This document shows positions 1-9,184 of a DNA stretch of 64,000 nucleotides, piece after piece. Position 1 is the first letter of the stretch. The number at the start of each line of letters is the position of its first letter. Below the pieces are notes generated by a model. The model saw only the letters and a list, made by a program, of their open reading frames with translations. It did not search any database and was not told where the DNA came from. The position numbers and the translations under genes are program-made. Source of the stretch: CAZYTO01 sp964650405 (GTDB lineage: Bacteria; Acidobacteriota; Thermoanaerobaculia; Gp7-AA8); NCBI GenBank assembly GCA_964650405.1, contig CAZYTO010000001.1, positions 7,162 through 71,161 on the forward strand. The letters run 5' to 3'.

Positions 1-2356
1 CGGTCACCTTCGGCATCGGGAAGTTCGTGGCCACGGCTTCGAAGCCGCCCGGCGGCGCGCTGCTGGCCACGCCTCCGCCGGGATTGTCGACGGAGCCGTT
101 GGTCAGCTCGAGGGTGCGCACGAACGGAGGCGAGGCTCCCTGGTCGCGCGTGCTGTTCGTCACGGGACGGTCATAGAAGATACCGAAACCGCCGCGCACC
201 ATCGTCCGTCCCGTATTGAACGGGTCCCAGTTGAAGCCGAGGCGGGGGCCGAGGTTGTTGCCCGGCGTGTGATAGAGACTGCGGGGGATGCCGTTCTGGC
301 CGGCCACCAGGATGCCGACGGCCGGCAGTCCGTTGACAATCACTCCCGTGCCGGGGACGAGATTCCCCTTGGAGTCGATCTGTGGGGCCAATGCGGGGTC
401 GTAATGGTTCGGATCGAACGTGGCGATCCGATCGTGCCGTTCATAGACGCCAGGCATGTACTGATAGCGCAGGCCATAGCTCACGCTCAGGTTCGGCCGC
501 AGTTGCCAGTGGTCCTGCGCATACGCCTCGGCCTGGTTGTACCGCATGTCCACGAACGGCGCGGCATCCGATTCCGTGTAGCGGTCATAGAGGCCGAGCA
601 GGGCGTCGGCGAGCGCTACGCCGGTCCCCTTGGCGCGCGTGTCGGAGAAGGTGAATGCACCGGCGTCGGGAGTACGAAGCTCTTCCCCTTTTCGGAATTG
701 CCCGATGTACGTGCCGAACTTCAGCTCGTGATTCCCCTGCAGCGAGGTCATGTTGTTCTTGATCGTGTAGTAGTTGCCGATGATCTTCGTCGGATAGTCA
801 CTCCCCAGCAGGCCAGTGCCGAGCGTATAGCCGGTCATGGAACGGACGTTCGGGGCGCGATCGCCCCGGTTGCTCGGGAAGATCTCGGGGATGTTGAGAG
901 CGCTGCGCGAGAAAAGATCGCCGGTCTGGATGAGGTACTGGTCATTGCGCACGGCGCTTACGGTCATGTCGTGCAGCACATGCGCACCGAAGGTCTGCGT
1001 CAGATTGCTGACGAAGCTGTCGCTGAAGCGATGGTGGCTGGTGGGCACCTGGGCGAAGCCGGAGCTGCCGCCGAACGAGCCGTACGGCTCGAGCTGCTGG
1101 ACGTTGTCGCGGAGATAGCGCCCAGAGAGCGACGACGACGGGCTCAATGCCGTGTCCATGCGGATGATGTCCTCGCGGATCTCGCGATTCTGCGTCGGGG
1201 TGAGCGTGGCGATGGCGCGCAGGTTGGCGTCGGGATCGGGAAACAGCGCCACCAGCGCCGATCCATTCTTGGAGATCAGCTCGGGCGGGATGATCCCGCC
1301 CGGGAACGGTTTGCCGGTCGACGGATCGATGGGCTGCTTCGGCGACTGCGAGAAATCGCCCATGCGCTCGCGCAGGCTCGGCACGGCGGCAATCATCGTC
1401 AGGCCGACCTGGCTGTTGAGGTGCTTGTACTCCTGGCCGGCGAAGAAGAAGAAGCGCGCGTCGTCCGATACATGCGTCGCCACGGGGCCGCCGAAGTTCC
1501 AGCCGTAGTCCTTGAGATTGAGGTGGTCCTTCTGATGGGTGCGGAGATTCTTCGCGTCGAAGCGGTCGTCGCGGAGAAAGTCGTAGGCCGTGCCGTGAAA
1601 CTCCTTCGTCCCGCGCTTGGTCACGACGTTGATCTGTGCGCCGCCGGCCTTGCCGTACTCGGCGTCGTACGGGTTGGAGATCACCTTGAACTCTTCGACG
1701 GAGTCGATGCTGACGTTGTGCACCTGCGTGGCATTCGAGCCGACGTCGAGATTCTCGGCGCCGTCGAGGGTGAGGCTGGCGAAGTTCTTCCGCAGTCCGT
1801 TGATCTGCTGGCCGTCGGCGCGGAAGCTCGTGCCCGACTCGTAGCTCCCTTCATTGCGCGATACGCCGGGGACCAGCGTGACGAGCTGCATGTACGTGCG
1901 GCCGTCGATGGCCAGCTCCTTCGTCTGATCGCCGCTGATGAGGTGCGCGACGTTGGGACTGGAGGAGACCAGCGGCTCCTTTCCCCGCACCTCCATCACT
2001 TCGCTGAGCGGTCCGAGCTGGAGCGTGATGTCGACGCGCAGGCGCGCGTTCAGCTCGACCTTCATGTCCTTGCGGATGAACTTCTGGAAGCCGGAGAGCT
2101 CGGCGGTCAGGTTGGCCCGGCCGTACGGAAGGCTGGCCAGGAGGAAGAAGCCGGCCGCGTTGGTCTGCGTGCTTCGCTCGACGCCGATGTCCGGAAAGGC
2201 GAGGCGTACGTCGACGCCGGGGAGCGCGCCGCCGGCGGAGTCGCGGACGAAGCCGGAGACTTCGCCGACGATGTTCTGGGCCGTGGCGGGGAGGGCAGCC
2301 AGCAAGGCGAGGAAGAGCAGCGTCCAGAAAGAGTGGCGAGAGGAGGGGGTCGGCAT
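1..2356 (-). CDS. TonB-dependent receptor, Oar type, with carboxypeptidase-like N-terminal domain (3' end outside window)
   Basis: Reading leftward from ATG at 2356 the frame stays open to the window edge. The start is fixed by a GGAGG eight bases upstream. The protein opens with a signal peptide (LLFLALLAALPATAQ), then a carboxypeptidase regulatory-like domain (GFVRDSAGGALPGVDVRL, about residues 32-110). A plug region follows, with VMEVRGKEPLVSSS and a later LVTLVPGVSRNEGSYESG-type stretch. About 785 residues are visible; this family usually has 1000 or more. It is an outer-membrane importer driven by TonB. It diverges from the ROK regulator and uronate operon, so I infer it imports the oligosaccharide that operon degrades. 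The substrate is not readable from the sequence. The family call is firm; the missing C-terminus would hold the rest of the barrel. Confidence 0.9.
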   Translation of the reverse strand, partial: MPTPSSRHSFWTLLFLALLAALPATAQNIVGEVSGFVRDSAGGALPGVDVRLAFPDIGVERSTQTNAAGFFLLASLPYGRANLTAELSGFQKFIRKDMKVELNARLRVDITLQLGPLSEVMEVRGKEPLVSSSPNVAHLISGDQTKELAIDGRTYMQLVTLVPGVSRNEGSYESGTSFRADGQQINGLRKNFASLTLDGAENLDVGSNATQVHNVSIDSVEEFKVISNPYDAEYGKAGGAQINVVTKRGTKEFHGTAYDFLRDDRFDAKNLRTHQKDHLNLKDYGWNFGGPVATHVSDDARFFFFAGQEYKHLNSQVGLTMIAAVPSLRERMGDFSQSPKQPIDPSTGKPFPGGIIPPELISKNGSALVALFPDPDANLRAIATLTPTQNREIREDIIRMDTALSPSSSLSGRYLRDNVQQLEPYGSFGGSSGFAQVPTSHHRFSDSFVSNLTQTFGAHVLHDMTVSAVRNDQYLIQTGDLFSRSALNIPEIFPSNRGDRAPNVRSMTGYTLGTGLLGSDYPTKIIGNYYTIKNNMTSLQGNHELKFGTYIGQFRKGEELRTPDAGAFTFSDTRAKGTGVALADALLGLYDRYTESDAAPFVDMRYNQAEAYAQDHWQLRPNLSVSYGLRYQYMPGVYERHDRIATFDPNHYDPALAPQIDSKGNLVPGTGVIVNGLPAVGILVAGQNGIPRSLYHTPGNNLGPRLGFNWDPFNTGRTMVRGGFGIFYDRPVTNSTRDQGASPPFVRTLELTNGSVDNPGGGVASSAPPGGFEAVATNFPMPKVT

Positions 2357-2411
2357 CCGTTACCTCCGTCGGCTTCGCAGCCTGATTCTACCTAATTTGA
2401 CCTTTCAGAAG

Positions 2412-2441
2412 ACAATATGCCGTCCAAGTGGTCGGTGTCAA
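2412..2441 (-). promoter_or_regulatory. Putative sigma-70 promoter for the TonB receptor
   Basis: On the minus strand TTGACA (2441-2436) is followed after 18 bases by TATTGT (2417-2412). Transcription would start near 2405, about 50 bases before the ATG at 2356. The -35 box matches consensus perfectly; the -10 box is moderate. Confidence 0.5.
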
Positions 2442-2453
2442 GCAGCTTTCTCC

Positions 2454-2483
2454 TTGACTCATGACGTGAGCGCAGGCTAATTT
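2454..2483 (+). promoter_or_regulatory. Possible promoter for the ROK regulator and uronate operon
   Basis: TTGACT (2454-2459), an 18-base spacer and TAATTT (2478-2483) precede the ATG at 2545. The -10 match is weak. It is the only gap large enough to hold a promoter upstream of the rightward operon. Confidence 0.3.
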
Positions 2484-2544
2484 GTCCATGTTCAGGTCAA
2501 ATGTGCTCCTGCGCACCAGTTTCTGTTACTAGAGTGGCGAAACG

Positions 2545-3759
2545 ATGAGACGGATCGACCCCAACAACTTCCACGTCGCCACCCGCGGCACCCCCCGGCA
2601 GATCAACCGCCAGATCGCCCTCAATCTCATCCGCACCCGCCAGCCCATCTCCCGCGCCGACCTGGCCCGCTCCATGAACATGCGCCGCGGCGCGGTCAGC
2701 CTCCTCGTCAACGAGCTGATCGAAGAAGGGCTCATCTTCGAGGGCGCCACCGGCGAGACCTCCCGCGGCCGCAAACCGAAGTTCCTCTTCGTCGACACCC
2801 GCTCGCGCTGCGCCGTGGCCGTCGACGTCCGCCCGACGCGCACGTACTTCATGGTCACCGATCTCGTCGGCCGCCCGCTGGTGGGCATCACCAGCTTCGC
2901 CACCGAGCGCGAGCCGGAGCGTTTCGTCAGCGAGTTGACCAAACGCATTCACCGCGCGCTCTCCGATCACGACGAGCTCGGCGAGTGCGCCGGCGTGGGC
3001 ATCGTCGTCCCGGGCATGGTCGACAGCACGCGCAGCCGGGTGCTCTTCGCCCCTCGCCTGGGCTGGCACGATCTGCCGCTGCTCGAGCCGCTGGAGAAAG
3101 CGCTGGGGATGCCGGTATCGATCGAGAACTCCGGCCGGGCCTGCGCGCTCGCGCAGTTGTGGGCGACGCGCGGCGGCACCGACACCCCCGACGACTTCGT
3201 CTTCGTCAGCGTCTCCGACGGCCTCGGTGTCGGCGTCATCGTGAAGGGGGAGTTGCTGCGCGGACAGCACAATGTGGCCGGCGAATTCGGCCACATGGCG
3301 CTCAGCATCGACGGCCCGCGCTGCGCCTGCGGCGTCAACGGCTGCTGGGAGAGCTACGTCTCCAATCTGGCCACGCTCTCGCGCTATTTCGGACGCAACC
3401 TCGCCGACGATCCACCGGCCGAGTCGATGACCCTGGCCATGGATGACCTCATCGCACTGGCGCACTCCGGCGACGCCAAGGCCCTGAGCGCACTGCAAAC
3501 CACGGCCCGCTACCTCGGCTTCGGCCTGGCCTCGGTGGTCAATGCCGTCGATCCGGCCCGCATTTACATCGGCGGCGAGCTGACGGCGGCGTGGGATCTC
3601 GTCGAGGGCACGGTGCGCGGCAGCCTGAAGGAGCGGACCCTGCGTCCGGTCGGCCGCCATGTCGAGATCGTCGTGGTGCCGGCCAGCGACTATCCCCGCC
3701 TCAAAGGAGCCGCCGCCCTCGTTTCCGCCCCCTCGTTCGCCGCGCCGGTCGTCGCATAG
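2545..3759 (+). CDS. ROK family transcriptional regulator
   Basis: 404 residues. An N-terminal winged helix-turn-helix (about 20-85; ISRADLARSMNMRRGAVSLL) is joined to a ROK sugar-kinase-like domain. The ROK zinc site is visible as GEFGHM followed by CACGVNGCWE, and the pseudo-kinase glycine motifs (GVGIVVPGMVD) are present. Members such as NagC and Mlc bind DNA and are released by a sugar or sugar phosphate. Here the gene is first in a rightward operon of uronate genes and diverges from a TonB receptor. I infer it represses both until a uronate or oligosaccharide appears. The spacing of 22 bases to the next gene suggests cotranscription. Confidence 0.9.
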   Translation: MRRIDPNNFHVATRGTPRQINRQIALNLIRTRQPISRADLARSMNMRRGAVSLLVNELIEEGLIFEGATGETSRGRKPKFLFVDTRSRCAVAVDVRPTRTYFMVTDLVGRPLVGITSFATEREPERFVSELTKRIHRALSDHDELGECAGVGIVVPGMVDSTRSRVLFAPRLGWHDLPLLEPLEKALGMPVSIENSGRACALAQLWATRGGTDTPDDFVFVSVSDGLGVGVIVKGELLRGQHNVAGEFGHMALSIDGPRCACGVNGCWESYVSNLATLSRYFGRNLADDPPAESMTLAMDDLIALAHSGDAKALSALQTTARYLGFGLASVVNAVDPARIYIGGELTAAWDLVEGTVRGSLKERTLRPVGRHVEIVVVPASDYPRLKGAAALVSAPSFAAPVVA

Positions 3760-3781
3760 AAATAAGGAGGCCGCCTCGATC

Positions 3782-4531
3782 ATGACGAAGCTCGCACTGG
3801 TCACGGGAGCCGGCAGCGGCATCGGGCGCGCGACGGCAATGGCCCTCGGCGGGCTGGGGATGGACGTGGCCGTGCACTATTTCCGCAACGCCGACGGCGC
3901 CAGGGAGACGGTCGCACAATTGCAGACGCTCGGCCGCAACGCCGATGCATTCCAGGCCGATCTGTCCCAATGGAGCGAAGTGCGCGATGTGGTCCGTGCA
4001 GTCGAGAATCGCTTCGGCGCGATCGACGTCCTGATCAACAACGCCGGCGATCTCGTCGAACGGCGCACCCTGCTCGAGATGACCGAGGCGCTGTGGCACA
4101 CCATCCTCGACCTCAACCTGACCAGCGCGTTCTTTTGCACCCGGGCCGTCGTGCCCGGGATGAGGGCCCGCCGCAGCGGCGCGATCGTCAACGTCTCGTC
4201 GCTGGCCGCCCACAATGGGGGCGGGCCGGGCGCGTTCGCCTATGCCGCTGCCAAGGGCGGGCTGATCTCGTTCACCAAGGCCATTGCCAAGGAGCTGGCG
4301 CCGAGCGGCATCCGCGTCAATGCGGTCGCGCCGGCGCTCATCGGCGAGACGCACTTTCACGAGCGTTACACGCCGCGGCAGACCTTCGACAACGTCGTGA
4401 AATCGATTCCGCTCGGCCGCGCCGGCACGCCTGAAGACGTCGCGCGCGTCATCGCCTTCCTGGCCAGCGAAGACAGCGCTTACCTGGCCGGCGAGACGAT
4501 CGACATCACCGGCGGATTGCACGTGAGGTAA
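3782..4531 (+). CDS. SDR family NAD(P)-dependent oxidoreductase
   Basis: 249 residues, classical short-chain dehydrogenase. The nucleotide loop is TGAGSGIG at residues 9-16, then NNAG, a catalytic Ser in VNVSS and YAAAK for the Tyr/Lys pair. I chose ATG 3782 because AAGGAGG lies about ten bases upstream; an earlier in-frame ATG would sit inside the ROK gene. Its stop TAA overlaps the next ATG (TAATG), so it is translationally coupled to the lyase. In this setting it could reduce an unsaturated uronate product (as 4-deoxy-5-hexoseulose uronate reductases do) or fructuronate to mannonate, since no UxuB-type dehydrogenase is present. The substrate is inferred. Confidence 0.8.
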   Translation: MTKLALVTGAGSGIGRATAMALGGLGMDVAVHYFRNADGARETVAQLQTLGRNADAFQADLSQWSEVRDVVRAVENRFGAIDVLINNAGDLVERRTLLEMTEALWHTILDLNLTSAFFCTRAVVPGMRARRSGAIVNVSSLAAHNGGGPGAFAYAAAKGGLISFTKAIAKELAPSGIRVNAVAPALIGETHFHERYTPRQTFDNVVKSIPLGRAGTPEDVARVIAFLASEDSAYLAGETIDITGGLHVR

Positions 4532-6465
4532 TGATGATGAAGAAATGCGTGCTGCTGCTCGCGCTCTGCGCCGTTCCCGCTCATGCCGAGGAGATTCCGA
4601 CGTATGCGGCGCTCCTGGCGCGGCCGGTTCATTTGAAGCCGGAGTTGGAGGGCGTCCACCCGCGGGTCTTCGTCACGGCGGAGGAGATCGCGGCGCTGCG
4701 CGAGCGCGCGCGGACGACCCATCGTGAAGAGTGGGCGGGCGTCCTAGCCAACCTCGCCGCGCTCAAGGGGGATCCGCCCAAACCGCCGGGCCCGCAGGAG
4801 CGGCGCGCCCAGAACACGATCGCCTATGCCATCGCCGAGGTGAGCCTCGCCTATGCCATAGAGAAGAAGCCGGAGTACCTCGAGGCGGCGCGCAAGTGGA
4901 CGCTCGCGGCCATCGACTACGAGCCGTGGGGATACACGTACAACCTCCCGAACGTCGACCTTGCCGCCGCGCATCTGCTCTATGCCATCGGCTGGTCGTA
5001 CGACCTTCTCTATCACGACCTGCCGGACGCGGAGCGGCAGCGGATCCGGGCCTCGCTCGAGCGCCACGCCGATCTCGTCTACGACTATTTCGCATCGAAG
5101 AAGAAGCTCAACTTCACGCAGAACCACGACTTCATCACCACGTCCGGACTGGGCATCGTGGCGCTGACGCTCCTGGGCGAGTCGCCGAACGCGCCGAAGT
5201 GGGCGGCCCTGGCCCGCGCGCATCACGACCGCGCCGGGTATCTGCTCAGCCCTGACGGCCATTACTTCGAAGGCTTCGAGTATTGGACGTTTTCCGCGCC
5301 GTGGCTCGTGCACTTCCTCGACGCCTGGGAGCACTCCACGGGCGAGAGCCTGTGGGATCGCGACCTCTTCCGCAACTGGAAGCTCTACGTCGCGCACTCG
5401 GTCCTCCCCGACGGAAAGACCGTGACCGACTTCGGCGACATATGGGAAGGTCCTGTCACGCGCGCCCACAAGGGCGCCGATTACCCGCGCGTCTATCCCG
5501 GCGGAACGCTGCGCAGCAACTACAACATCCTCTATCGCGTCGCGGCCCGATTGCACGATCCGGAAACGCAGGCCGTGGCCGAGCGCATGCGCGGCTTCGG
5601 GCAGAGCAATCACGAGGAGTATTGGACGTTGATCTGGCGCGATCCGTCTCTGGAGGCAGCGCCGATGTCGCACATTCCCTTGCGCCATCACTTCGCGGAT
5701 TCCGGCTACGTCTACGTACGGACGTCGTGGGAAGGGGATGCGACCGTCCTCGCGTTCAAAGCCGGCCCGCCGGAAGGGCATCGTGCACTGGCATTGGAGG
5801 CGAAGATTCCGGAGTGTACGCCCAGCGACGGCCACGCCCACCCGGACGCCAACAGCTTCATCTTCTATGCCCGCGGCCGCTACCTCACCGGCGACACCGG
5901 CTACGCGGGCCAGCCGCGCTCACGCAACCACAACACCATTTCCGTCGGCGGGATCGGGCAGGGGAGAGAGGGCAATCACGACGTCTGGGCCGGCATGGCG
6001 CGCGCGTCGCTGGACGGGATCCGCATCGTCGACGCGCAGTTGAGCGCCGGCAAGCCTCGCATCGTCGGCGAAGCGGCCGGCGCCTACACGAAGGATGCCG
6101 CGCTCGCGCGCTTCGAGCGCGAGGTCATTCTCGATCCGCAGCAGGTCACGCTCCAGGTCCGCGACCGCATCGAAACGCGCGAGCCGAAGACGGTGGAGTG
6201 GACGCTCAATGGCGACACGCCCTTCGTGAAGCGGGCCGGCGCCTTCGGCGACGGGGCAGTGGACGTCATCCCCAATCCTCCCAGCGGTGCGAAATTCGAG
6301 CTGCGCCCGACGGAGGTCAGTGCTCCCGGCCCTCCCGGCTCGCTCACGAAAGGACCGGTGGAATCGCGCGGCGACCAGATCGCGATCACCGCGCCGCCGG
6401 CGACGAAGTTCGTCTTCGAAGCGACTCTGCGGCCGGCGACGAACGCCGCGGCGGTGGGGCGGTGA
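4531..6465 (+). CDS. Secreted heparinase II/III-like polysaccharide lyase
   Basis: 644 residues with a signal peptide (KKCVLLLALCAVPAHA). The N-terminal half is an alpha/alpha toroid typical of alginate and heparin lyases (motifs NFTQNHDFITTSGLG and EGFEYWTFSAPW). The C-terminal half is the heparinase II/III beta-sandwich, recognisable by DGHAHPDANSFIFYARGRYL and GDTGY. Such enzymes cleave uronic-acid-containing polysaccharides by beta-elimination, giving unsaturated uronates in the periplasm. The gene overlaps the SDR before it by one base and the transporter after it by four. It supplies the substrate for the transporter and the uronate enzymes downstream. Whether it acts on alginate, a glucuronan or a glycosaminoglycan cannot be told here. 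Confidence 0.8.
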   Translation: MMMKKCVLLLALCAVPAHAEEIPTYAALLARPVHLKPELEGVHPRVFVTAEEIAALRERARTTHREEWAGVLANLAALKGDPPKPPGPQERRAQNTIAYAIAEVSLAYAIEKKPEYLEAARKWTLAAIDYEPWGYTYNLPNVDLAAAHLLYAIGWSYDLLYHDLPDAERQRIRASLERHADLVYDYFASKKKLNFTQNHDFITTSGLGIVALTLLGESPNAPKWAALARAHHDRAGYLLSPDGHYFEGFEYWTFSAPWLVHFLDAWEHSTGESLWDRDLFRNWKLYVAHSVLPDGKTVTDFGDIWEGPVTRAHKGADYPRVYPGGTLRSNYNILYRVAARLHDPETQAVAERMRGFGQSNHEEYWTLIWRDPSLEAAPMSHIPLRHHFADSGYVYVRTSWEGDATVLAFKAGPPEGHRALALEAKIPECTPSDGHAHPDANSFIFYARGRYLTGDTGYAGQPRSRNHNTISVGGIGQGREGNHDVWAGMARASLDGIRIVDAQLSAGKPRIVGEAAGAYTKDAALARFEREVILDPQQVTLQVRDRIETREPKTVEWTLNGDTPFVKRAGAFGDGAVDVIPNPPSGAKFELRPTEVSAPGPPGSLTKGPVESRGDQIAITAPPATKFVFEATLRPATNAAAVGR

Positions 6466-7745
6466 CGGTCGTCGAAGGACAGGCGGCGCGCTTCGCGCCC
6501 GCGGAGAGCGTTGCCACGCACGTGCGTTGGGTGGTCTGCGCGCTCCTCTTCTTCGCCACGACGATCAACTACATCGACCGCCAGATCCTCGCCCTCATCA
6601 AGGAGTTCATCGATCGCGACCTGGGATGGACGAACGCGCAGTTCGGCCTCGCCAACTCCGCCTTTCAGGGCGCCTATGCCGCCGGCCTGCTGCTGTTCGG
6701 CTGGTTCGTCGATCGCCATGGCCCGAAGCTCGGCCTCGCCGTCTCCATCGTGGCCTGGAGCCTCTCGGCGATGGCGCACTCGTTGTCGGGCTCCATCGGC
6801 GGCTTCTTCACCGCCCGCGTAGCGCTCGGCGCCAGTGAAGGGGGCAACTTCCCCTCGGCCATCAAGGCGGTCGCGCATTGGTTTCCGCAGCGCGAGCGCG
6901 CCTTTGCCACCGCCATCTTCAATTCCGGCGCAAACGTCGGCGCCATCATCGCCCCGGCCACCATCCCCATCATCGCCTACAGCCTCGGCTGGCGCTGGGC
7001 GTTCGTCTTCGCCGGGCTGGCGGGGTTTCTCTGGCTTCCTTTCTGGCTGACGCTCTACCGCTCGCCGCCCAACGACGTGGACGAGCCCAGGGAAACGCAA
7101 GGCCGCCCCATGGGATGGCTTCGCGCACTACGCCATCGCCAGACGTGGTCCTTCGTCGTGGCGAAGTTCATCACCGATCCCGTGTGGTGGTTCTTCCTCA
7201 TCTGGCTGCCTGACTACTTCAAGGCACCGCGCGGCCTAAAAATCAAGAAGAGCTGGGTGCACCTCGTCACGATCTACGCCATCGGGAGGTGCTTCAGCAT
7301 CTTCGGCGGCTGGGTGACGGGATACCTCACCCGCCGGGGATGGAGCGTGACGCGCGCGCGCAAGACGGGGATGTTTCTCTTCGCCCTGTGCGTCGTGCCC
7401 ATCATCGCCGCGACGCGCGTGGGCGACTGGCCCGCCGTATTGCTCATCGGCCTGGCCGCCTCCGCCCATCAGGCCTTCTCGGCCAACCTCTTCACGACCG
7501 TCTCCGACATGTTCGCCAGGAAAGACGTGGCCACGATCATCGGCCTGGGCGGGATGACCGGCTCGATCGGCGGCATCCTTTTCCCCTGGTTTTCCGGCCG
7601 CATTCTCGATCGCTACCACGCCCTCGGCAACGTCACGGCCGGCTATCAGATCCTGTTCGCCATCTGCGCGTCGGCGTATGTCGTCGCCTTCGCCATCCAT
7701 CACGTGCTCGCCCCCAAATTCGAACGAGTTGAGGAGTTGCCATGA
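6462..7745 (+). CDS. MFS transporter, anion:cation symporter (ExuT/GudP-like hexuronate permease)
   Basis: 427 residues from GTG 6462, whose GTGA overlaps the stop of the lyase. Twelve membrane helices are apparent. The ACS-family signatures are NYIDRQILALI in helix 1, the DRHGPKLG loop, and GASEGGNFPSAIKAVAHWFP after helix 4, which is typical of hexuronate and glucarate permeases. It would carry galacturonate, glucuronate or the unsaturated monomer across the inner membrane with protons. The stop overlaps uxaC by four bases (ATGA). The family is firm, the exact sugar acid less so. Confidence 0.85.
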   Translation: MTVVEGQAARFAPAESVATHVRWVVCALLFFATTINYIDRQILALIKEFIDRDLGWTNAQFGLANSAFQGAYAAGLLLFGWFVDRHGPKLGLAVSIVAWSLSAMAHSLSGSIGGFFTARVALGASEGGNFPSAIKAVAHWFPQRERAFATAIFNSGANVGAIIAPATIPIIAYSLGWRWAFVFAGLAGFLWLPFWLTLYRSPPNDVDEPRETQGRPMGWLRALRHRQTWSFVVAKFITDPVWWFFLIWLPDYFKAPRGLKIKKSWVHLVTIYAIGRCFSIFGGWVTGYLTRRGWSVTRARKTGMFLFALCVVPIIAATRVGDWPAVLLIGLAASAHQAFSANLFTTVSDMFARKDVATIIGLGGMTGSIGGILFPWFSGRILDRYHALGNVTAGYQILFAICASAYVVAFAIHHVLAPKFERVEELP

Positions 7746-9184
7746 AGCCGTTCATTCACGAGGACTTCCTGCTGGAGACCGACGTGGCCCGGGATCTCTA
7801 CCACCGCTGTGTGAAGCACCTGCCCATCATCGACTATCACTGTCACCTGCCGGTGGAGCACATCGCGCGCAATCACCAGTTCCGCTCCATCGCCGAGGCC
7901 TGGCTGGAGGGCGATCACTACAAGTGGCGGGCCATGCGCACGAACGGCGTCGACGAACGCTATTGCACGGGCGATGGGTCCGACTGGGAGAAATTCGAGG
8001 CCTGGGCGAATACGGTCCCGGCCACGATGCGCAATCCGCTCTATCACTGGACGCACATCGAGCTGAAGAGCCCCTTCGGCATCACCGACCGCCTCTCCGG
8101 CCGCAATGCGCGGGCCGTCTTCGACCGCTGCAATGAGCTCCTCCGCCAGCCGGAGTTCTCGACGCAGGGTCTGCTCCGCCAGGCGAACGTTACGTTGGTC
8201 GGCACGACCGACGATCCGGCGGATTCGCTCGAGTTCCACGAGGCACTGGCCAACGATGACGCCGACTTCCGCGTCGTCCCGACGTGGCGCCCCGACGCCG
8301 CGCTGGCCGTCGACGATCCGCCTTCCTTCAATGCGTGGATTGCACGGCTGGAGGCGGCGGCCGGAATGTCGATCGGCAATTTCGCACAGTTGATGGAAGC
8401 GCTCGAGCGACGGCATGGGGCCTTCCACGAGGCCGGCTGCCGGATGTCGGATCACGGCCTGGAAGAGATCTATGCCGACGAATGGTCGGACGCCGAGGTG
8501 GTCTTGACGTTCGATCGCGTCCGGACCGGCAAGGTCATCGAGGCGGATGCCGTGCGGCGCTGGAAATCGGCGCTGCTCCATCGCTTCGCGGTCATGGACC
8601 ACGGCCGGGGCTGGGTCCAGCAGTTCCACCTCGGCGCGATGCGCAACAACAACGCCCGCAAGCTGCGCGCCATCGGCCGTGACTCCGGCTTCGACTCCAT
8701 CGGCGACTTCGAAATGGGACGCCCGCTGTCGCGCTTCTTCGACCGCCTCGAGCAGGGCGGCCTGGTGGCGAAGACCATCCTCTACAACCTCAATCCCCGC
8801 GACAACGAGCTGATGGCCACGATGATCGGCAATTTCCAGGACGGCTCCGTGCCGGGCAAGATGCAATACGGCTCGGGATGGTGGTTCCTCGACCAGCTCG
8901 ACGGCATGACTGCGCAGATGACGGCCCTGTCGAACCTGAGCCTCTTCTCGCGCTTCATCGGCATGATCACCGACTCGCGGTGTTTCCTGTCGTACTCGCG
9001 GCACGACTATTTCCGCCGCCTCGTGTGCAATCTCCTCGGCGAGGACGTTCGGCGCGGCCTTCTCCCCGACGACCGCGAAGCACTGGCCCTCATGGCCCAG
9101 GACGTCTCGTTCTTCAATGCCCGGGACTATCTCGGCCTGGAGCTCGGCCGCTCTGCGCGCGACGTCGTTCGCGCCGCGGCATGA
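7742..9184 (+). CDS. uxaC: Glucuronate isomerase
   Basis: 480 residues, full length for UxaC. It opens MKPFIHEDFLLETDVARDLY and carries the metal-binding IIDYHCHLP motif near residue 31. Later family motifs include FHLGAMRNNN (about 298) and GSGWWFLDQ. UxaC interconverts D-glucuronate and D-fructuronate, or galacturonate and tagaturonate, in the cytoplasm. It belongs to the amidohydrolase superfamily. The neighbours (hexuronate permease upstream, KduD-like SDR and ManD downstream, four-base overlaps on both sides) place it at the entry of the Ashwell pathway. Family assignment is very secure. Confidence 0.95.
   Translation: MKPFIHEDFLLETDVARDLYHRCVKHLPIIDYHCHLPVEHIARNHQFRSIAEAWLEGDHYKWRAMRTNGVDERYCTGDGSDWEKFEAWANTVPATMRNPLYHWTHIELKSPFGITDRLSGRNARAVFDRCNELLRQPEFSTQGLLRQANVTLVGTTDDPADSLEFHEALANDDADFRVVPTWRPDAALAVDDPPSFNAWIARLEAAAGMSIGNFAQLMEALERRHGAFHEAGCRMSDHGLEEIYADEWSDAEVVLTFDRVRTGKVIEADAVRRWKSALLHRFAVMDHGRGWVQQFHLGAMRNNNARKLRAIGRDSGFDSIGDFEMGRPLSRFFDRLEQGGLVAKTILYNLNPRDNELMATMIGNFQDGSVPGKMQYGSGWWFLDQLDGMTAQMTALSNLSLFSRFIGMITDSRCFLSYSRHDYFRRLVCNLLGEDVRRGLLPDDREALALMAQDVSFFNARDYLGLELGRSARDVVRAAA

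Larger units (their letters stand above)
2395..2502. promoter_or_regulatory. Pair of inverted 9-bp sites in the divergent promoter region, candidate ROK operator
   Basis: ATTTGACCT at 2395-2403 and its exact reverse complement AGGTCAAAT at 2494-2502 lie 90 bases apart. One falls at the predicted transcription start of the TonB receptor, the other just downstream of the predicted start for the ROK gene. A regulator bound at both could control the two divergent units. This is inference from position and symmetry only. Confidence 0.35.

Noticed and set aside
269..2395. Long rightward open frame across the TonB receptor
   Set aside because: It is the complement of the receptor gene, which has a ribosome site, signal peptide and family motifs; the rightward translation has none.
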